Below, one piece after another: positions 1 through 11,344 of a stretch of 64,000 nt of DNA (within the stretch, counting starts at the first letter, position 1; each line of letters begins with the position of its first letter). The stretch covers positions 17,569,926 through 17,633,925 of the forward strand of contig OU452233.1 in NCBI GenBank assembly GCA_911728455.2, written 5' to 3'. The notes below the pieces were generated by a model. It did no database searches. It was not told the DNA's origin and saw only the letters and a list, made by a program, of their open reading frames with translations. The stretch is from Marthasterias glacialis. Its lineage: Eukaryota; Echinodermata; Asteroidea; Forcipulatida; Asteriidae. The position numbers were made by a program, and so were the translations under genes.

Positions 1-397
1 TCTGGACACAGTGAAATTTGCTATAATCAAATAATTTTAACTGAAGTTACCCCCTCTACAAATATCTGTGCCCCCTTTTGTCCCCCTCCCCGACCACACC
101 CAACCCAACCTGCAAAGAAAATATGTTGGCTACGCCACTGGTTTTATAATGTATATTGTTGCAGAGATTGTGTGCCCAGGCAAAAGCAGTGACAAGGTTG
201 AGGAACGGACTTTTTAGTTATCCGGCCATAGCTATTACCAAAGCCTATAAATTGGTAAACAACAAGTCCCTTTAAATCATTCTTTGTAATCGGGCTCGGG
301 TTTCTGGGCCCCTTATCAAAGACGTCATTACTTTTTTGGACCAATCAGTGAGTAGTCTGGTGCTCATGAATATAAAATAACAAATATCGTTATGTAC
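1..397. other. Laccase intron 3 (part) with a C-rich repeat fragment
   Basis: This is intronic sequence 3' of the third visible laccase exon. Around 45-145 is a C-rich stretch ending in GGCTACGCCACTGG, the same terminal motif as the C-rich repeat family seen six more times in the window. No other coding signal was recognised. Confidence 0.4.
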
Positions 398-2795
398 CTC
401 TCCTACTTCAACTTGGATAGTGTAGATGCATTCGCAATATTCTTTCACACAGTCTTTTGTAAATGTGCTCTCCGGTGTACATATGTCATCAATTGGGATG
501 TCCTCAAATTGGGTCAGCGGTGGTGAGGAGGGGAATTTGAAGGATAGGTGGTTGATTTGCGGGGAGTAAAGGTGATGGGTCTTTGAAATGTCCTCAATCG
601 GGTACAGGATTGGGTCGTGGAAGTTGTAGTTGTTGACTTTATTGAAGTCAAGACCGAGGTAGTATATGACGTCAGCTCGCTCAACGCTAGTTGCATCATC
701 CGGTTCTGTGGTGGACGTAAACAAACAAACAAACAAATCAACAACAGATCCAACCCTAATTTCTAACCTTCATAACAGTTACGAAGTTCTTTAAAGAATG
801 GTTACGCCAATTTTGTTTTCTGTACAGTTCTGTTTGGCAAGAAATATGGTTGAACAGCGTTGGTTCATGAGGTGCGAAAGCGAAAAATGTGTCAATTACG
901 TTCTTTTTGAATCTTTTTCCCCCTCGGCATTTTATACAATGTGACTACGTTTATGTGCGAGGAAAACTATTTTACCTGCTGCATCAAGATCAGCTACTGA
1001 AATAGCCGCACTGCTGGACATTTCGTTGAATGGATTAACTACCACCCCCTGTCGGTCAATGGTCTCGTCCTCCATCGGATCCTCGTTGGGGGCGCCCTCG
1101 TATCGTACTACAGCTAGCTCTTGAACGTACCGGCAATCGGCGAGGCCCTTCACACGCATCCAGTAGTTGCCAATGGCGGCCTCAGCGTGCAAGACGAAGT
1201 CGTATCTCTCGCCTCCGTAAATGATGAACGCATCCGTTACGGTTGGCTTCAAGGCGGCCCCGTCGCTTGCAATTATAGTCAGGTTGTGGCTGTCCACGGA
1301 AATCTTCAGAGCGCAATTCGTGATGGCATTGCTGATCGTACGGAATCTATACCGCATTCCCTGCTTGACCAAAAACGTCTCACGTGCCGTAAACGCAGTC
1401 TGGTTGGTTTCCGCGTCGGCAAATAAAAGCCGCTGCCCTTTGCCGTTGATCAGCACCGACTCGGGTTTGTTGCTTCCGTTGTCGTGGTGATGGGAGCTGA
1501 ATTTCACCAACGTCACCTGGTCCAGCCAATCGTGAACCAGCACGATGTGCTCGGGGAGATCCAGGTCGTAGAGGGCGTCATGCCGCTCCCGTTCCGCGGA
1601 CTGCCGCACGACCAACGAGCCGAACACTCCGTCCGCCCTCTGCATTCCCGAATGTGCATGCCACCAGTGTGTTCCGTATGTAACCGCATCAAACCTATAC
1701 GTGAAGCTTGCACCCATGGGGATAGGGCATTGTGACGTCATAGCAGTACCATCCATGTACGGTGTTTCATATTGATGCGGCCCATGCCAATGGATTGTGG
1801 TACCTTCAGCGTAACCTTTTAGATGGTTGATAACTTTAACCTCGATCGTGTCCTTTTCACAAACCTGGGGAAAAGACCACCAATAATTCTTAATTTTTCA
1901 AAAGGGTAAAACTCAACCTCTCGCTTATAACAAATAATATTATGGACCCCTTGCAAACACCACCAAAGTCGAGTTCAAACAAAGCCGATGGGTGTACGCG
2001 CCAAACACAACTTTCAAACAATGAGGGGTCTTACCTCAGAGTCGATGAGGGAGCTGTTTCGGTTTGAGGTGGGTGGACACTATCCAGAATTTTAGTACAG
2101 GGTCGGGAAACAGGTTTTTTTTTTTTTTTTTTTTTTATTTTTTTTTTTTTATGGATCCTCAGCAGAAACATTTGCAAATTTGTCAACTATAAAGTTTTGT
2201 CGGGTCCGGGTTTTAAAGTCTATTTTAAACTATTTTAATTGTATTCCGTAATGGGAGACTTGTGGACACTAGGTGGCAGCAGACTTACCAGGTAAACTCA
2301 TTGTTCTCAGATATGTGCACATGCTTTGAATTACACAAATAATAGAATTTACCTGGTAAGTCTGCTGCCACCTAGCGTTCCAATGTCTCCCATGGATTGA
2401 TTTATTACTTGCTTGCCTGATTGATTAATTGATGGATTGGTTGATTGATTGTTTGTGGGTGGATTTGAGATTCTTGAAATGTTAAATCCTCTGCAAACAA
2501 CCAGACAGGATAATTACCTACCTGTATACTTGGACCGGGGAACATCCGGTTGACCACGGCAATGGGTCTCGGCACGCCGTTCAGCGGTATGCAATCCGGC
2601 CGGGCACAGTCGGTCCGGTTGAACGGGCAGTCGTAACACGCTTTCGACAAGCTGTGATACCACTCCGACGTGAACTCGTATTTACACACCATGGGCTGAG
2701 CAGGCCACTCGCAGGGTCGAAGGCACTCGTGGGAGAGGTCCGATGGCGCCAGAGCTAAAAGACCAATAATAAACAGTGTGGAAGCCTTCAACAAA
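398..2795 (-). CDS. Laccase-like multicopper oxidase, 5' part (3' end off the left edge)
   Basis: Secreted copper oxidase of the laccase family, which oxidises phenolic substrates with reduction of O2. Three exons are seen on the minus strand: 2522-2795, 976-1864 and 398-705. Their donors and acceptors are in phase (SIQ|VCEK; DAA|EPDD across a split codon). The first carries a hydrophobic leader (TLFIIGLLALAPSDLS) and the Cys-rich segment of animal laccases (CYDCPFNRTDC, PGPSIQ). The second holds the first two copper-ligand motifs, HWHG (TIHWHGPHQ) and HxH (THWWHAHSGMQ), plus YMDG. The third is the middle cupredoxin region (YSPQINHLSF). The C-terminal copper motifs (HPxHxHGH, HCHxxxH) must lie beyond position 1. 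The start is unresolved: the leader frame meets a TAA at 2801-2803 with no ATG, so it probably begins at an acceptor near 2796 and the initiator is in an upstream exon. Family call is firm; the exact substrate is unknown. Confidence 0.9.
2251..2393. mobile_element. Palindromic MITE in laccase intron 1
   Basis: The two ends are inverted copies of about 45 bp, starting ATGGGAGAC at the left and ending GTCTCCCAT at the right. Both arms contain CTAGGTGGCAGCAGAC and TTACCAGGTAAA. There is no coding capacity. The arm motif recurs as fragments near 35815 and 38692. A foldback DNA element is the simplest reading; the superfamily is unknown. Confidence 0.75.
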
Positions 2796-3364
2796 CTATG
2801 TTAAGATCACGTTTTCGTTCAAATGTTTGAATAATGGTCATTGCACAAATCGATTTACCCACATTGACCCACTCCTCAATTTTACTCGTGAACGCTATTC
2901 GGGATGCTTACTGAAGTGGCTGATTTGAAAGGTATCGACGGGCGACCCTTCCATACCTGAGGAAGTTATTTGTGTTGCAAACAACGGTCCTGTATGTGTA
3001 AACATGGGGCTTAAAGTACCATGATATGAGTAAATGTTAGTAATCCGACAATCGGAAGGACAATGGTTGCAAAAGTACCCGTGCTTTTTAAATATAATCA
3101 CTCCAATGTCGTATTTTCTAAGGTTTTTCATTTTGAAGTGAGGTTCATCTGACAAAACAAACACCTATAAATCAACGTAAAGTTAAGAATACTTCCACAG
3201 GTAGACGTGGTAATAAAATCCTCAATTTTTGTTTTGTATTTTATTGACGGTAAAGTGTTTTTCTTCATTTATTGTGTTTTGTTTTATGTCCGCACATAAG
3301 TATTGATTGATAAAGTTGTGACCTTCCCTAAATTTATTAACCCTTACGCAACATTTACAATGCA
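2757..3364. repeat. 608-bp tandem duplication, copy 1
   Basis: Matches 3365-3972 at an offset of 608 bp with roughly nine substitutions and no obvious indel. It starts inside the first recognised laccase exon (leader peptide codons) and runs upstream of the gene. The minus-strand frames inside the two copies are near-identical only because the DNA is; I see no evidence that they are coding. Confidence 0.9.
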
Positions 3365-3972
3365 AAAAGACCAATAATAAACAGTGTGGAAGCCTTCAAC
3401 AAACTATGTTAAGATCACGTTTCCGTTCAAATGTTTGAATAATGGTCATTGCACAAATCGATTTACCCACATTGACCCACTCCTCAATTTTACTCGTGAA
3501 CGCTATTCGGGATGCTTACTGAAGTGGCTGATTTGAAAGGTATCGATGGGCGACCCTTCTATACCTGAGGAAGTTGTTTGTGTTGCAAACAACGGTCCTG
3601 TATGTGTAAACATGGGGCTTAAAGTACCATGATATGAGTAAATGTTAGTAATCCGACAATCGGAAGGACAATGGTTGCAAAAGTACCCGTGCTTTTTAAA
3701 TATAATCACTCAAATGTCGTATTTTCTAAGGTTTTTTATTTTGAAGTGAGGTTCATCTGACAAAACAAACACCTATAAATCAACGTAAAGTTAAGAATAC
3801 TTCCACAGGTAAACGTGGTAATAAAATCCTCAATTTTTGTTTTGTATTTTATTGACGGTAAAGTGTTTTTCTTCATTTATTGTGTTTTGTTTTATGTCCG
3901 CACATAAGTATTGATTGATAAAGTTGTGACCTTCCCTGAATTTATTAACCCTTACGCAACATTTACTATGCA
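3365..3972. repeat. 608-bp tandem duplication, copy 2
   Basis: Second copy of 2757-3364. Positions 3365-3402 duplicate the acceptor and first dozen codons of the laccase leader exon, which is cut off at the unit boundary, so this is an exon fragment without a usable downstream frame. The few differences point to a recent event, or to two haplotypes joined during assembly. Confidence 0.9.
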
Positions 3973-4789
3973 AAGGTTAGGTGCTTTCTCTTAAAACATA
4001 GATTTATGACTCGTCCAAAGACCTCCTAATACAATATCAGCCACTGTTGAACGTCATTTCGTAAATCATGTCTTACACAATGCAAAGTTCCGGATGTGTT
4101 GTTATCGTCTGAGTGCGTGATTAGTGCCAAGGAACACGGTCGTTGCCTTCGTATTGGGTGCTTTTGGACTATAACAAGCGTTTATGTAATTATTGTGGTT
4201 GGATAGATACTTTAAAAGTAATGATTCACATCAATATCCCTGGAGTGATGTGTTTTTTGTTTAAAACACAGTCAGCCATTTTTTGTAGAACCAAATTTTT
4301 TGACTCAACAAAATGGCGGACCGTATAGAGTGTGGTTCCGCTGGTTGTGTTTCCAGAGGCAAATGTATGTTTTCTTTTAAATCACTACTCACTTATCACA
4401 ACACATTGTAAGTGTTTTACTGCATGAACAACTCTTATAAAGGATACGGAGCTGATCCAAACATCAACATTTTAAGGGATTTGAAGGCAATGTGTCACTT
4501 TAAATCAAGAACCTCACAGATTATAAAGTTCAGTACCAATACTTTTCAAAGTTGAGCAAATAGTTACATTGTTTGGTTACATCCCAAACCATCGTTGCTC
4601 GTTTCCATTTTACGGCAGACATTATGACTAGGTTTATTTACGCACAAACATAACCGCCAGTTTATGTTATGAACTTTGTTCACATGTCGTGGTTGTATAA
4701 TGTGTTTTTTGAAACGTATATAACTACAGGAGCATTGGCTCTTGAAGTCGGGAAATGTCGGCCTTTCAATAAAACATTTGTTAAACAGC
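3973..4789. other. Intergenic, no gene recognised
   Basis: AT-rich sequence upstream of the laccase gene. A fragment near 4470-4530 (GGCAATGTGTCACTTTAA) looks like the end of a dispersed repeat. No splice-flanked coding exon was recognised. Confidence 0.4.
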
Positions 4790-5100
4790 TCGACATTGGT
4801 GGGAAAAAACATACATGTTTACAGATTTACATACACCTTACATGGTATAAAGATAATGATGGCAGACAACTTTCCTGGAAATGTTTCTTCCCAAAGCGAT
4901 ATCGTTTTTAAATAATAAATGAAAGAAGATCCAAAATTAGTTTTCGTCTCAGTGAGACGAAAACTCTGCCTGTAGGAATGCGTACAAAAATGCTGAATGC
5001 ATTCTGACCGTTTTCTCGCAAATGAAACAGCGACATTTTGTACAGGTTGGTTTTATTACAAAAATCTTGATTTGTGCGAAGAATGGAAGCATTCCTCGAC
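4790..5100 (+). repeat. GTCTCAGTGAGAC foldback repeat, copy 1
   Basis: About 300 bp with a central perfect palindrome (TTTTCGTCTCAGTGAGACGA). The left flank contains ACAGATTTACATACACC and the right flank CAGGTTGGTTTTATTAC and TCTTGATTTGTGC. It matches 9090-9410, 17925-18240 (inverted), 60120-60290 (truncated) and, more weakly, 40705-40945. Non-coding dispersed element, probably a non-autonomous DNA transposon. Confidence 0.8.
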
Positions 5101-6778
5101 TCTCCTCGACTTGGACGCACAGAGGTGGATTGCACTCATTTCCGGGTCAGTTTGACCCGGAGTTTGTGTTTCAAAATATTACCCGAAACTTTGTTGAACT
5201 TACGCAGAATTCAAGTCGAACTTCCCAATTTTGTAACCAGTTCCCTGGTCAGCCTGACCCAGACATGGGTCAAGCCCCCTTGCACCCCGGAATCCGGATC
5301 AATTCTGACTGAGGAGTTTTTAGAGTGTGTGATGTTATTTTATCAGAAATAACAAGACGCGCTCCGATACTGATCTAGTCACCGGTAGCTGACTGTGGAT
5401 GACTTTGGCAGATTGTTCCGCTTTGAATTTAAACAACGCAGTCACGCTGCTGTTTTACTGTTGGTTCAGTAAGTATTATCGTGTACTGGAGCATTATATA
5501 CAATCTAAACATTTGTATAGTGCAGTTTTGCAGTGGTGAATTGCCATGTTTGCTTTTATTATTTGTACAAAATGTTAATAGCCTCACGTTTCGACCTTTA
5601 ATTAGCCTTTGAGAAAGACTCTGCTAGAGTCCAAACGTGAGGCCATTAAACAATGTTTTGCATGTGTATAATACAACAGGTCATTGGGGTTGGTAAGCAG
5701 TTTGCAACAGCTAATTTTATTGTTTCGACTGTTATTATTATTTTTTTTTTTTTTTTGTAAACGCCGCTATATGTCCGGTCTTTGTGAACACTTTTTGGAA
5801 GTTTATGACAATTATGTGGCACAGTTTGTGGTTATCAACAGTCACATCTATTCGTATACTGTTGAGTTAATTGTACACAGGGATATAATGTATATTTAAG
5901 GATAATCGTTTTCGAGAGGTATTATTTACCACGGGGGGGGGGGGAATTTGCATTTTGAAATAACTTTGTTGTTGTTTGGAAACCACGGCCGTTGAATTTG
6001 CCTTCAGGAGCCCTCTGTGACACATACCTACAACTTGTGACATCACAATGTGTACAGAAAGAGCAACAAAGGACATATAACTGTTTATAGGACGATATGA
6101 GATGAGAAATGTACCGGCCAAAGTTGATATGAATTGTATATCATGTCCATGTTCACAAACACTCACTTACATGAAATCAGAATTGAAGTAGGGAAAATAC
6201 ACGCGGCTTTTCCAAGAAAACCTAGTCATCATGACGCACAATTGGTAAATATTGGCGCCATTGCCAAACGCTGACCTATGACATATGTTGCGCAATATGC
6301 CTTACGCTGAGTTCGTCAATCATATCTCCTTAACCATATGTCATAAAGTCACAATCTTTGTACCGTCTTGTAACTTACAACATAATGTGCCACTTTAATC
6401 AAAAGCATCACCCCATTTTGACCTTTACTTCCGTATCAAACAAGAAGTTTAACTAAATCATGTTAATGTAGTGGCCAGTAATCTAATCACCGATGAGACT
6501 CAAGCTTTGACAAAGAATAGGTATTCTGATGTCATACCTTGTTACAGCGCCCTCTGTCGACATCTTTAATGACCACGTTCAAACTCATACCTCCTGAACT
6601 ACTGACATAAACTCCAATCGTTTGTGGCATCTTCTGGCTCATAAACCAGGTGAATATTTGTTTACTAACACGAGTCCACTCAAAGTTTCCTACAGGTCCA
6701 AATGGGAATTTCCAATGGAAATTCTTTTTTTTTTTTTATAATGGGTAAGAGTCAGTGTTACGGTGCGGGAGATGGTTG
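5101..6778. other. Intergenic, with a small hairpin at 5575-5652
   Basis: Contains a short palindromic element at 5575-5652 (TAATAGCCTCACGTTT facing AAACGTGAGGCCATTA), a poly-T run near 5740 and a poly-G run near 5935. CAGCGCCCTCTGTCGA at 6545-6560 is one of the CTCF-like motifs. No gene recognised. Confidence 0.4.
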
Positions 6779-6780
6779 TT

Positions 6781-6940
6781 ATAGACCGTTCCGGCCTGTC
6801 AATCAAACTGTTCGCATTGACCAATTGGATCATGCCTTTTGGTCATGTGACCTCGGTCAAACTCGATCGCACGTGCAGCGTAAATGCGCACAAACTAAGG
6901 TGTGTGGGCGGGCCTTGATGCCGAAGCCGGAACGGTCTAT
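6781..6940. mobile_element. Short MITE with 15-bp inverted ends
   Basis: ATAGACCGTTCCGGC at 6781-6795 is exactly inverted at 6926-6940 (GCCGGAACGGTCTAT). The 160-bp unit has no coding signal and no clear target-site duplication. Confidence 0.6.
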
Positions 6941-6984
6941 TGACTCCTTGCACGCACGTCACACGCGCCGACTGTGCCACGCTC

Positions 6985-7080
6985 ACCATTTTGGTGGTCA
7001 ATAGGTTTACGTGTAAACGCTGCGTCTCCTAAAATGCGCTCTTCACTGAATAACTCAGTGACATTGACCACCAAAATGGC
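6985..7080. repeat. Inverted repeat with ACCATTTTGGTGGTCAAT arms
   Basis: The arm at about 6985-7002 is inverted at 7063-7080 with one mismatch, giving an 18-bp stem with a roughly 60-bp loop. It lies just right of the 6781-6940 element and may be a separate small foldback element. Confidence 0.55.
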
Positions 7081-7216
7081 GCAACCAAGATTATTGTGAT
7101 GATGACGTCAGGTGAATTGGGTCAATAGTCAGAGTTAAGATTAGAGTCAGTGTCAGAGTCAGGGTCATGCTCCAAGTCAGATTTATAGTTTGGGTTTTGG
7201 CTTACTAAGAATCAAA

Positions 7217-8127
7217 TTAACCCTATCAGGACCGGGGGGGGCACAATGTGCCCCCCCCCTACCAATTTTTTCCCCGTAATTTTTTAACGCTTAGGCCGAT
7301 CACCGCGAAATTTTCTGACTTTTCCTAAAATATATCTAGGATCATATTGGCAAAAAATAATATATACCGGGGGTTAGCTGTTGCCATGGCAACCATTTGT
7401 TTGACCTTGTGTCACACGATTTTACTGTTTTTTAGTGATTTTAAAACTTTTTGGACATAATTTCCACTTATTTTAGATTTTTTGCCAGGAAAGTGATAGT
7501 CTGAAATGGTTTTGGGAATTCAAAATGGCCGCCATTTTTGGCGGCCATCTTGGATATTGTGTTTTCAGCCTGTAATTAGGGGTTCAAATTATATCAAGTT
7601 TTTAACGATGGAACATTTTCAACCTGCTAATTTCTAACTTTTCAGACCCCAAAAATGTTCAGATTTGTCAATCAAGCCTGATTATTTCTCCCTGGACCCT
7701 TGGCGGCGGCCATTTTGATTTTTAAGTGAAAAAACGCAAAAAACATTTTTTTTCCCAAAAATGGGATAAATTAGTGAATTATTATGCCCCCTAAAGATAT
7801 TTCAAGTGAATAAATTAGGTTCAAATTATATTTATCTTGTTAAAATGTACAAGTATGCCAAGTTTCAAAACATTCAGACAAAAAATACAGAAGTTATGGC
7901 AAAAACACGATTTTTGACCAAAAATGGGCAAAATACAGTCAAAAACGCCCTCTAGTGACGTTTTTTTGAAATTTTGTGACGTCATCATGTAGAACTCAGT
8001 GAAATGAACATTTGTGGCAAGTTTCATCAAAATCGGTCGAGCACTTTGGAAAATACGGAGGGGGGCACTATGTGCCCCCCCCCCGGTCCCCGTACAACCA
8101 AAAAAAGCCCGGTCCTGATAGGGTTAA
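7217..8127. mobile_element. piggyBac-like non-autonomous element with TTAA ends
   Basis: Both ends read TTAA followed by CCCTATCAGGACCGG; the right end is its exact inverse (CCGGTCCTGATAGGG then TTAA). A TTAA target duplication with termini starting CCC and ending GGG is the hallmark of the piggyBac superfamily. Just inside each end is a further palindrome, GGGGGGCACAATGTGCCCCC on the left (about 7235-7256) and GGGGGGCACTATGTGCCCCC on the right (about 8060-8080). The interior (GGCGGCCAT palindromes near 7535, AT-rich remainder) shows no transposase frame, so it would depend on an enzyme supplied elsewhere. Perfect ends suggest it is not very old. Confidence 0.8.
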
Positions 8128-9089
8128 GGGTCAGTGTTAGGTTTTGGGTCACGGTCTGCCTGAAATTTATAGGGTCACGTTCAGGATCTGTTGGGTTTGT
8201 CAAGCACGTGGCAGTATTAATCGGAATAGCTTTGTGTTCGTCCGACGGACAAACACAATTCACATATTTTTTTACTTTTGATAAAAAGAAAAGGGGGAAA
8301 TTCTCAAAATATTTCCAGCTGTTGCTTTTATAATGCGAGAATGAATACGAGATACAACACTTCCAATATCAATACTCTGCCTGCCAACAAATGCAAAAGA
8401 ATGCCCGGTTACTAAACTTTGTAAACAGTGTAACACTGTACACCAGCGTTTTTACACGTATGTATGTACGTTTTTATTCGTGAAGAATAGTTGACCCATT
8501 TCTCCGTGGTTGACCGAATTATTGATGAAGTAATAATGACTTAAAAAAATAGAAAGAAAACAATTTGAGACCGAGGTTCCCAGTGTGCATGGGATGCCAT
8601 AGTAGACTTACCAATAACATGTGACACTAGCAGCCATAACGCCGCCGCAATAAAGGTCCCATCAGTGCAACCTTCCGATACTCCGTACTTGACCATGACT
8701 GATTTCCATACGCTCGGGTAACGTACTGCTACAACTATAATGCAGTTATTACCTTGTTATCGTATTGCTATAATTACAGTGCAGATTCCAATGGCACCGA
8801 TCGAAAGTATCGGATAACAGTTTCCGGGGGGGACAAAGGTTTTCTGGTCAATCTGAAGCTACGTGTGATATAATGACGCTAGCACTGGGACTTTTTTGTA
8901 AATAATACGAAACCTATCAGGAGAGTTGGGCACTTAAAAGCGCCCAGTGTGCGATAAAGGACTAATAATCATTAAAGGGAAGTTGGGTGCTATACCGGTA
9001 TGTGGTTATCAGTAGCCCAATTTCGATAAGTCGATGATGACGTAGCAGCATGTGGCCAGGCTGTGACATCATATTCGTACGAATTATGT
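8128..9089. other. Intergenic, no gene recognised
   Basis: No splice-flanked coding exon and no clear inverted-repeat element was seen between the piggyBac-like element and the next foldback copy. Confidence 0.4.
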
Positions 9090-9410
9090 AACATAAAATG
9101 TTCACAGAGTTACAAATACCTTACATGGTATAAAGATAATGATGTTAGAAAACTTTCCGTGAAATATTTCTGCATGAAGTGTTATCCTTTTTAAATAATA
9201 GATAAAATCAGATCCAACATTAGTTTGTTCGTCTCAGCGAGACGAACACTCAGACGAAATGCCTAATAGGAATGCGTACAAAAATCCTGAATGCATTTTT
9301 ACCGGGATTTTTTTCGCAAACGAAACAACGAAATGAGCTGAGGATTTTCACAGGTTGGTTTTATTGCAAATATCTTGATTTGTGCAAAGAATGGAAGCAT
9401 TTACAGTCAG
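9090..9410 (+). repeat. GTCTCAGTGAGAC foldback repeat, copy 2
   Basis: Same family and orientation as 4790-5100, with the centre changed to GTCTCAGCGAGAC. It shares CCTTACATGGTATAAAGA, GGAATGCGTACAAAAAT, CAGGTTGGTTTTATTGC and the TCTTGATTTGTGCAAAG end, so it is a nearly full copy. Confidence 0.8.
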
Positions 9411-9867
9411 TTTACCAATGTTGAACCCAAGTGTTCGGTTCGTGAAATGTATTATTATTGTTATTATTTATCCAGTTGGCAAGTCATTACGTCACACGCG
9501 TGCGCAATCTACTGCACGCGCAATATTACATTTGCTCTGCTTTGCTGTAAAGCAGTTGAGTGTCGTCTCTCCCTATGCAATGTTACAAAATCTACTAGTG
9601 CCATCGTTCAACGGCATTTCTTATCATAGAAATACCTCTTATTTTGAGAAAGCAAATATTTTCTCTTGTCTATGGGTAGATCTTCTGAGAAACAAACGTA
9701 GCTCGATGGTCGGTTTTGTTCTGATGATCGTTGATCGTTGGATTGGAGCCAGCTTGTATTTATTGTGTGTTACAGTGAGTATGGTGTTTGCAGTGGGATT
9801 ATGCCGCATTACGGACACACACACACACACACACACTGAAGATACTTCATGTAAACATTCCAATCGC

Positions 9868-10054
9868 CAGGGCCCAATTTCATACAGCTGATATTAAAGC
9901 ACAACAAAATATCGCTTACCAGAATGAGGTTGCCAGCTAAAATACAATGTCACATTGTACCATCTGTGACTGGTATCCTGCTTATTTGTGCTGAGCAGGA
10001 ATTCGTTAAGCAATAAAACAAGCTTTAAAGCAGCTCTATGAAATTTTTGCCCAG
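9868..10054. mobile_element. GGGCCCAATTTCATA foldback MITE, copy 1
   Basis: The left arm starts GGGCCCAATTTCATACAGCT. The right arm, AGCAGCTCTATGAAATTT, is its imperfect inverse. The interior has AGCA/TGCT-rich short motifs (CTTACCAGAATGAGGTTGC) shared with copies at 25459-25653, 39366-39536 and 39873-40360. An (AC)n microsatellite sits just upstream at 9816-9836. A lone half copy lies at about 10708-10790. Confidence 0.65.
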
Positions 10055-11020
10055 AAGGTTATATTATTGTAAGGTTGCATAACGAACGTTTAGATAACTT
10101 GTTATCTGTACGATTAGAAATCGTTGTGTAAGCCTTTAGCTACTGTTTGGTAACTATCGATTATTACCAGGGATTAACCCTTGCTCTATGGATTAACGAC
10201 TTGATTAGCAAAAATCTTCTTGAGGTTTTAGTGAGGGTGAAAACGACCCAAATCAGTTTGTTGTTTTCAGAAGGGATTTCATGCACGCTCACATTGGGCA
10301 TTTCGTTTCCTGCAAAATCTGAAATAAGCAACGGTTCTGGAGTCTTCAAATTAATGCTATGTTTTCTTGTCCTCAACATTGTTTCAGACAGATAGGCTGC
10401 TCTCTGGAGGATTGGTATCGCTATGAACTTTTTAAATTAAATCTTTGAGCTTAATTCAGACTGAAACTAAACACCAACCGCATTTGTTTGTTTTGGATGA
10501 GGAAGTCCTGAATTTTGTAAAAGTGTTTTCTATTTGAAGTAGGGTTGAATGTCAATTATGAATCACACGAGGCGTGTGATCGTTCGTTTAGCCCTAGGGT
10601 GTCCGGGTTCTCAATCGCCGGGGTTACGTCGAGGAAGAGTGCTCAAACCTCGATGACTTGAGCACACCCTCTCTTGAACTTCTGAGGCGCGTGAATAACG
10701 CCAGAAACCGGCCTTGGGCCCAATTTTATAAAGCTGTCTACCGATAAGCAAAGTTGTGTGCTTATACTATAGCAGAAAAAAAACACGCGAAAGCAAAAGT
10801 TTTTTTTTTTTTTTTTTTGTGTCCTCCATGAACAATGGCTGACTGGCCATGACCAATAGATTGTGCTTTTGATGTGTTTATTTTATCAACGGGAAAGCAA
10901 ACCATTTCCTTCCTCGTCGTGCTAAGAATCAACAGAAAAACTTTTTGTTTTTGCTGCTTTTGAACCAACTGCATACGGGCATAATCGTGGTGTTCGCCTA
11001 TAGCATTACGATAACAATCT
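10055..11020. other. Intergenic with repeat fragments
   Basis: Holds a fragment at 10660-10720 (CGTGAATAACGCCAGA) that recurs at 25345-25365, a half copy of the GGGCCCAATTT element from 10708, and a poly-T run at 10801-10818. No gene recognised. Confidence 0.4.
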
Positions 11021-11344
11021 CCTTCCCAGGAGGTTGAAGATAACGGTGAGTATATTTCAGAGTTAGTCCATACTGTTGGGAACGGAGTGTCAGACTTCCT
11101 GGTGATAATAGCTGCATGCGTTGCTCAGAGAGCAATGAACCGAGTGCCTGTGTCGATCGAGAATAGCGCCCTCACTTTTGGAATGGTCCGATGTGAAAAT
11201 AGCAGCTTCGTGATTGTGTCTGACGATGAGGTCGTGTTCGAATCAAGCGACTTCAGCTACGGCTATGGCCGTTGGCTAGCAGCAGTGATAACAGTGAAGA
11301 ATATGCCTCTTCGGCGATCCGGTGCCATGGGGGATTTTGTGTGA
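11021..11344 (+). other. Unassigned open frame after a good acceptor
   Basis: A frame of about 105 codons runs from near 11025 to a TGA at 11342-11344. It includes NGEYISELVHTVGNG and VSDDEVVFESSDFSYGYG and follows a pyrimidine-rich acceptor (CTCCTTCCCAG at about 11033). It could be a terminal exon of an unrecognised gene. I know no family it matches, no partner exon was found, and a strong donor (GGTGAGTAT) lies within it. Chance remains likely. Confidence 0.15.

Noticed and set aside
1121-1735. Plus-strand frames across the laccase exon
   Set aside because: They are shadows of the minus-strand laccase exon, which has clear copper motifs.
2895-3709. Two near-identical minus-strand frames of 89 and 68 codons
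   Set aside because: Their similarity is explained by the 608-bp DNA duplication. There is no start context, splice support or known family.
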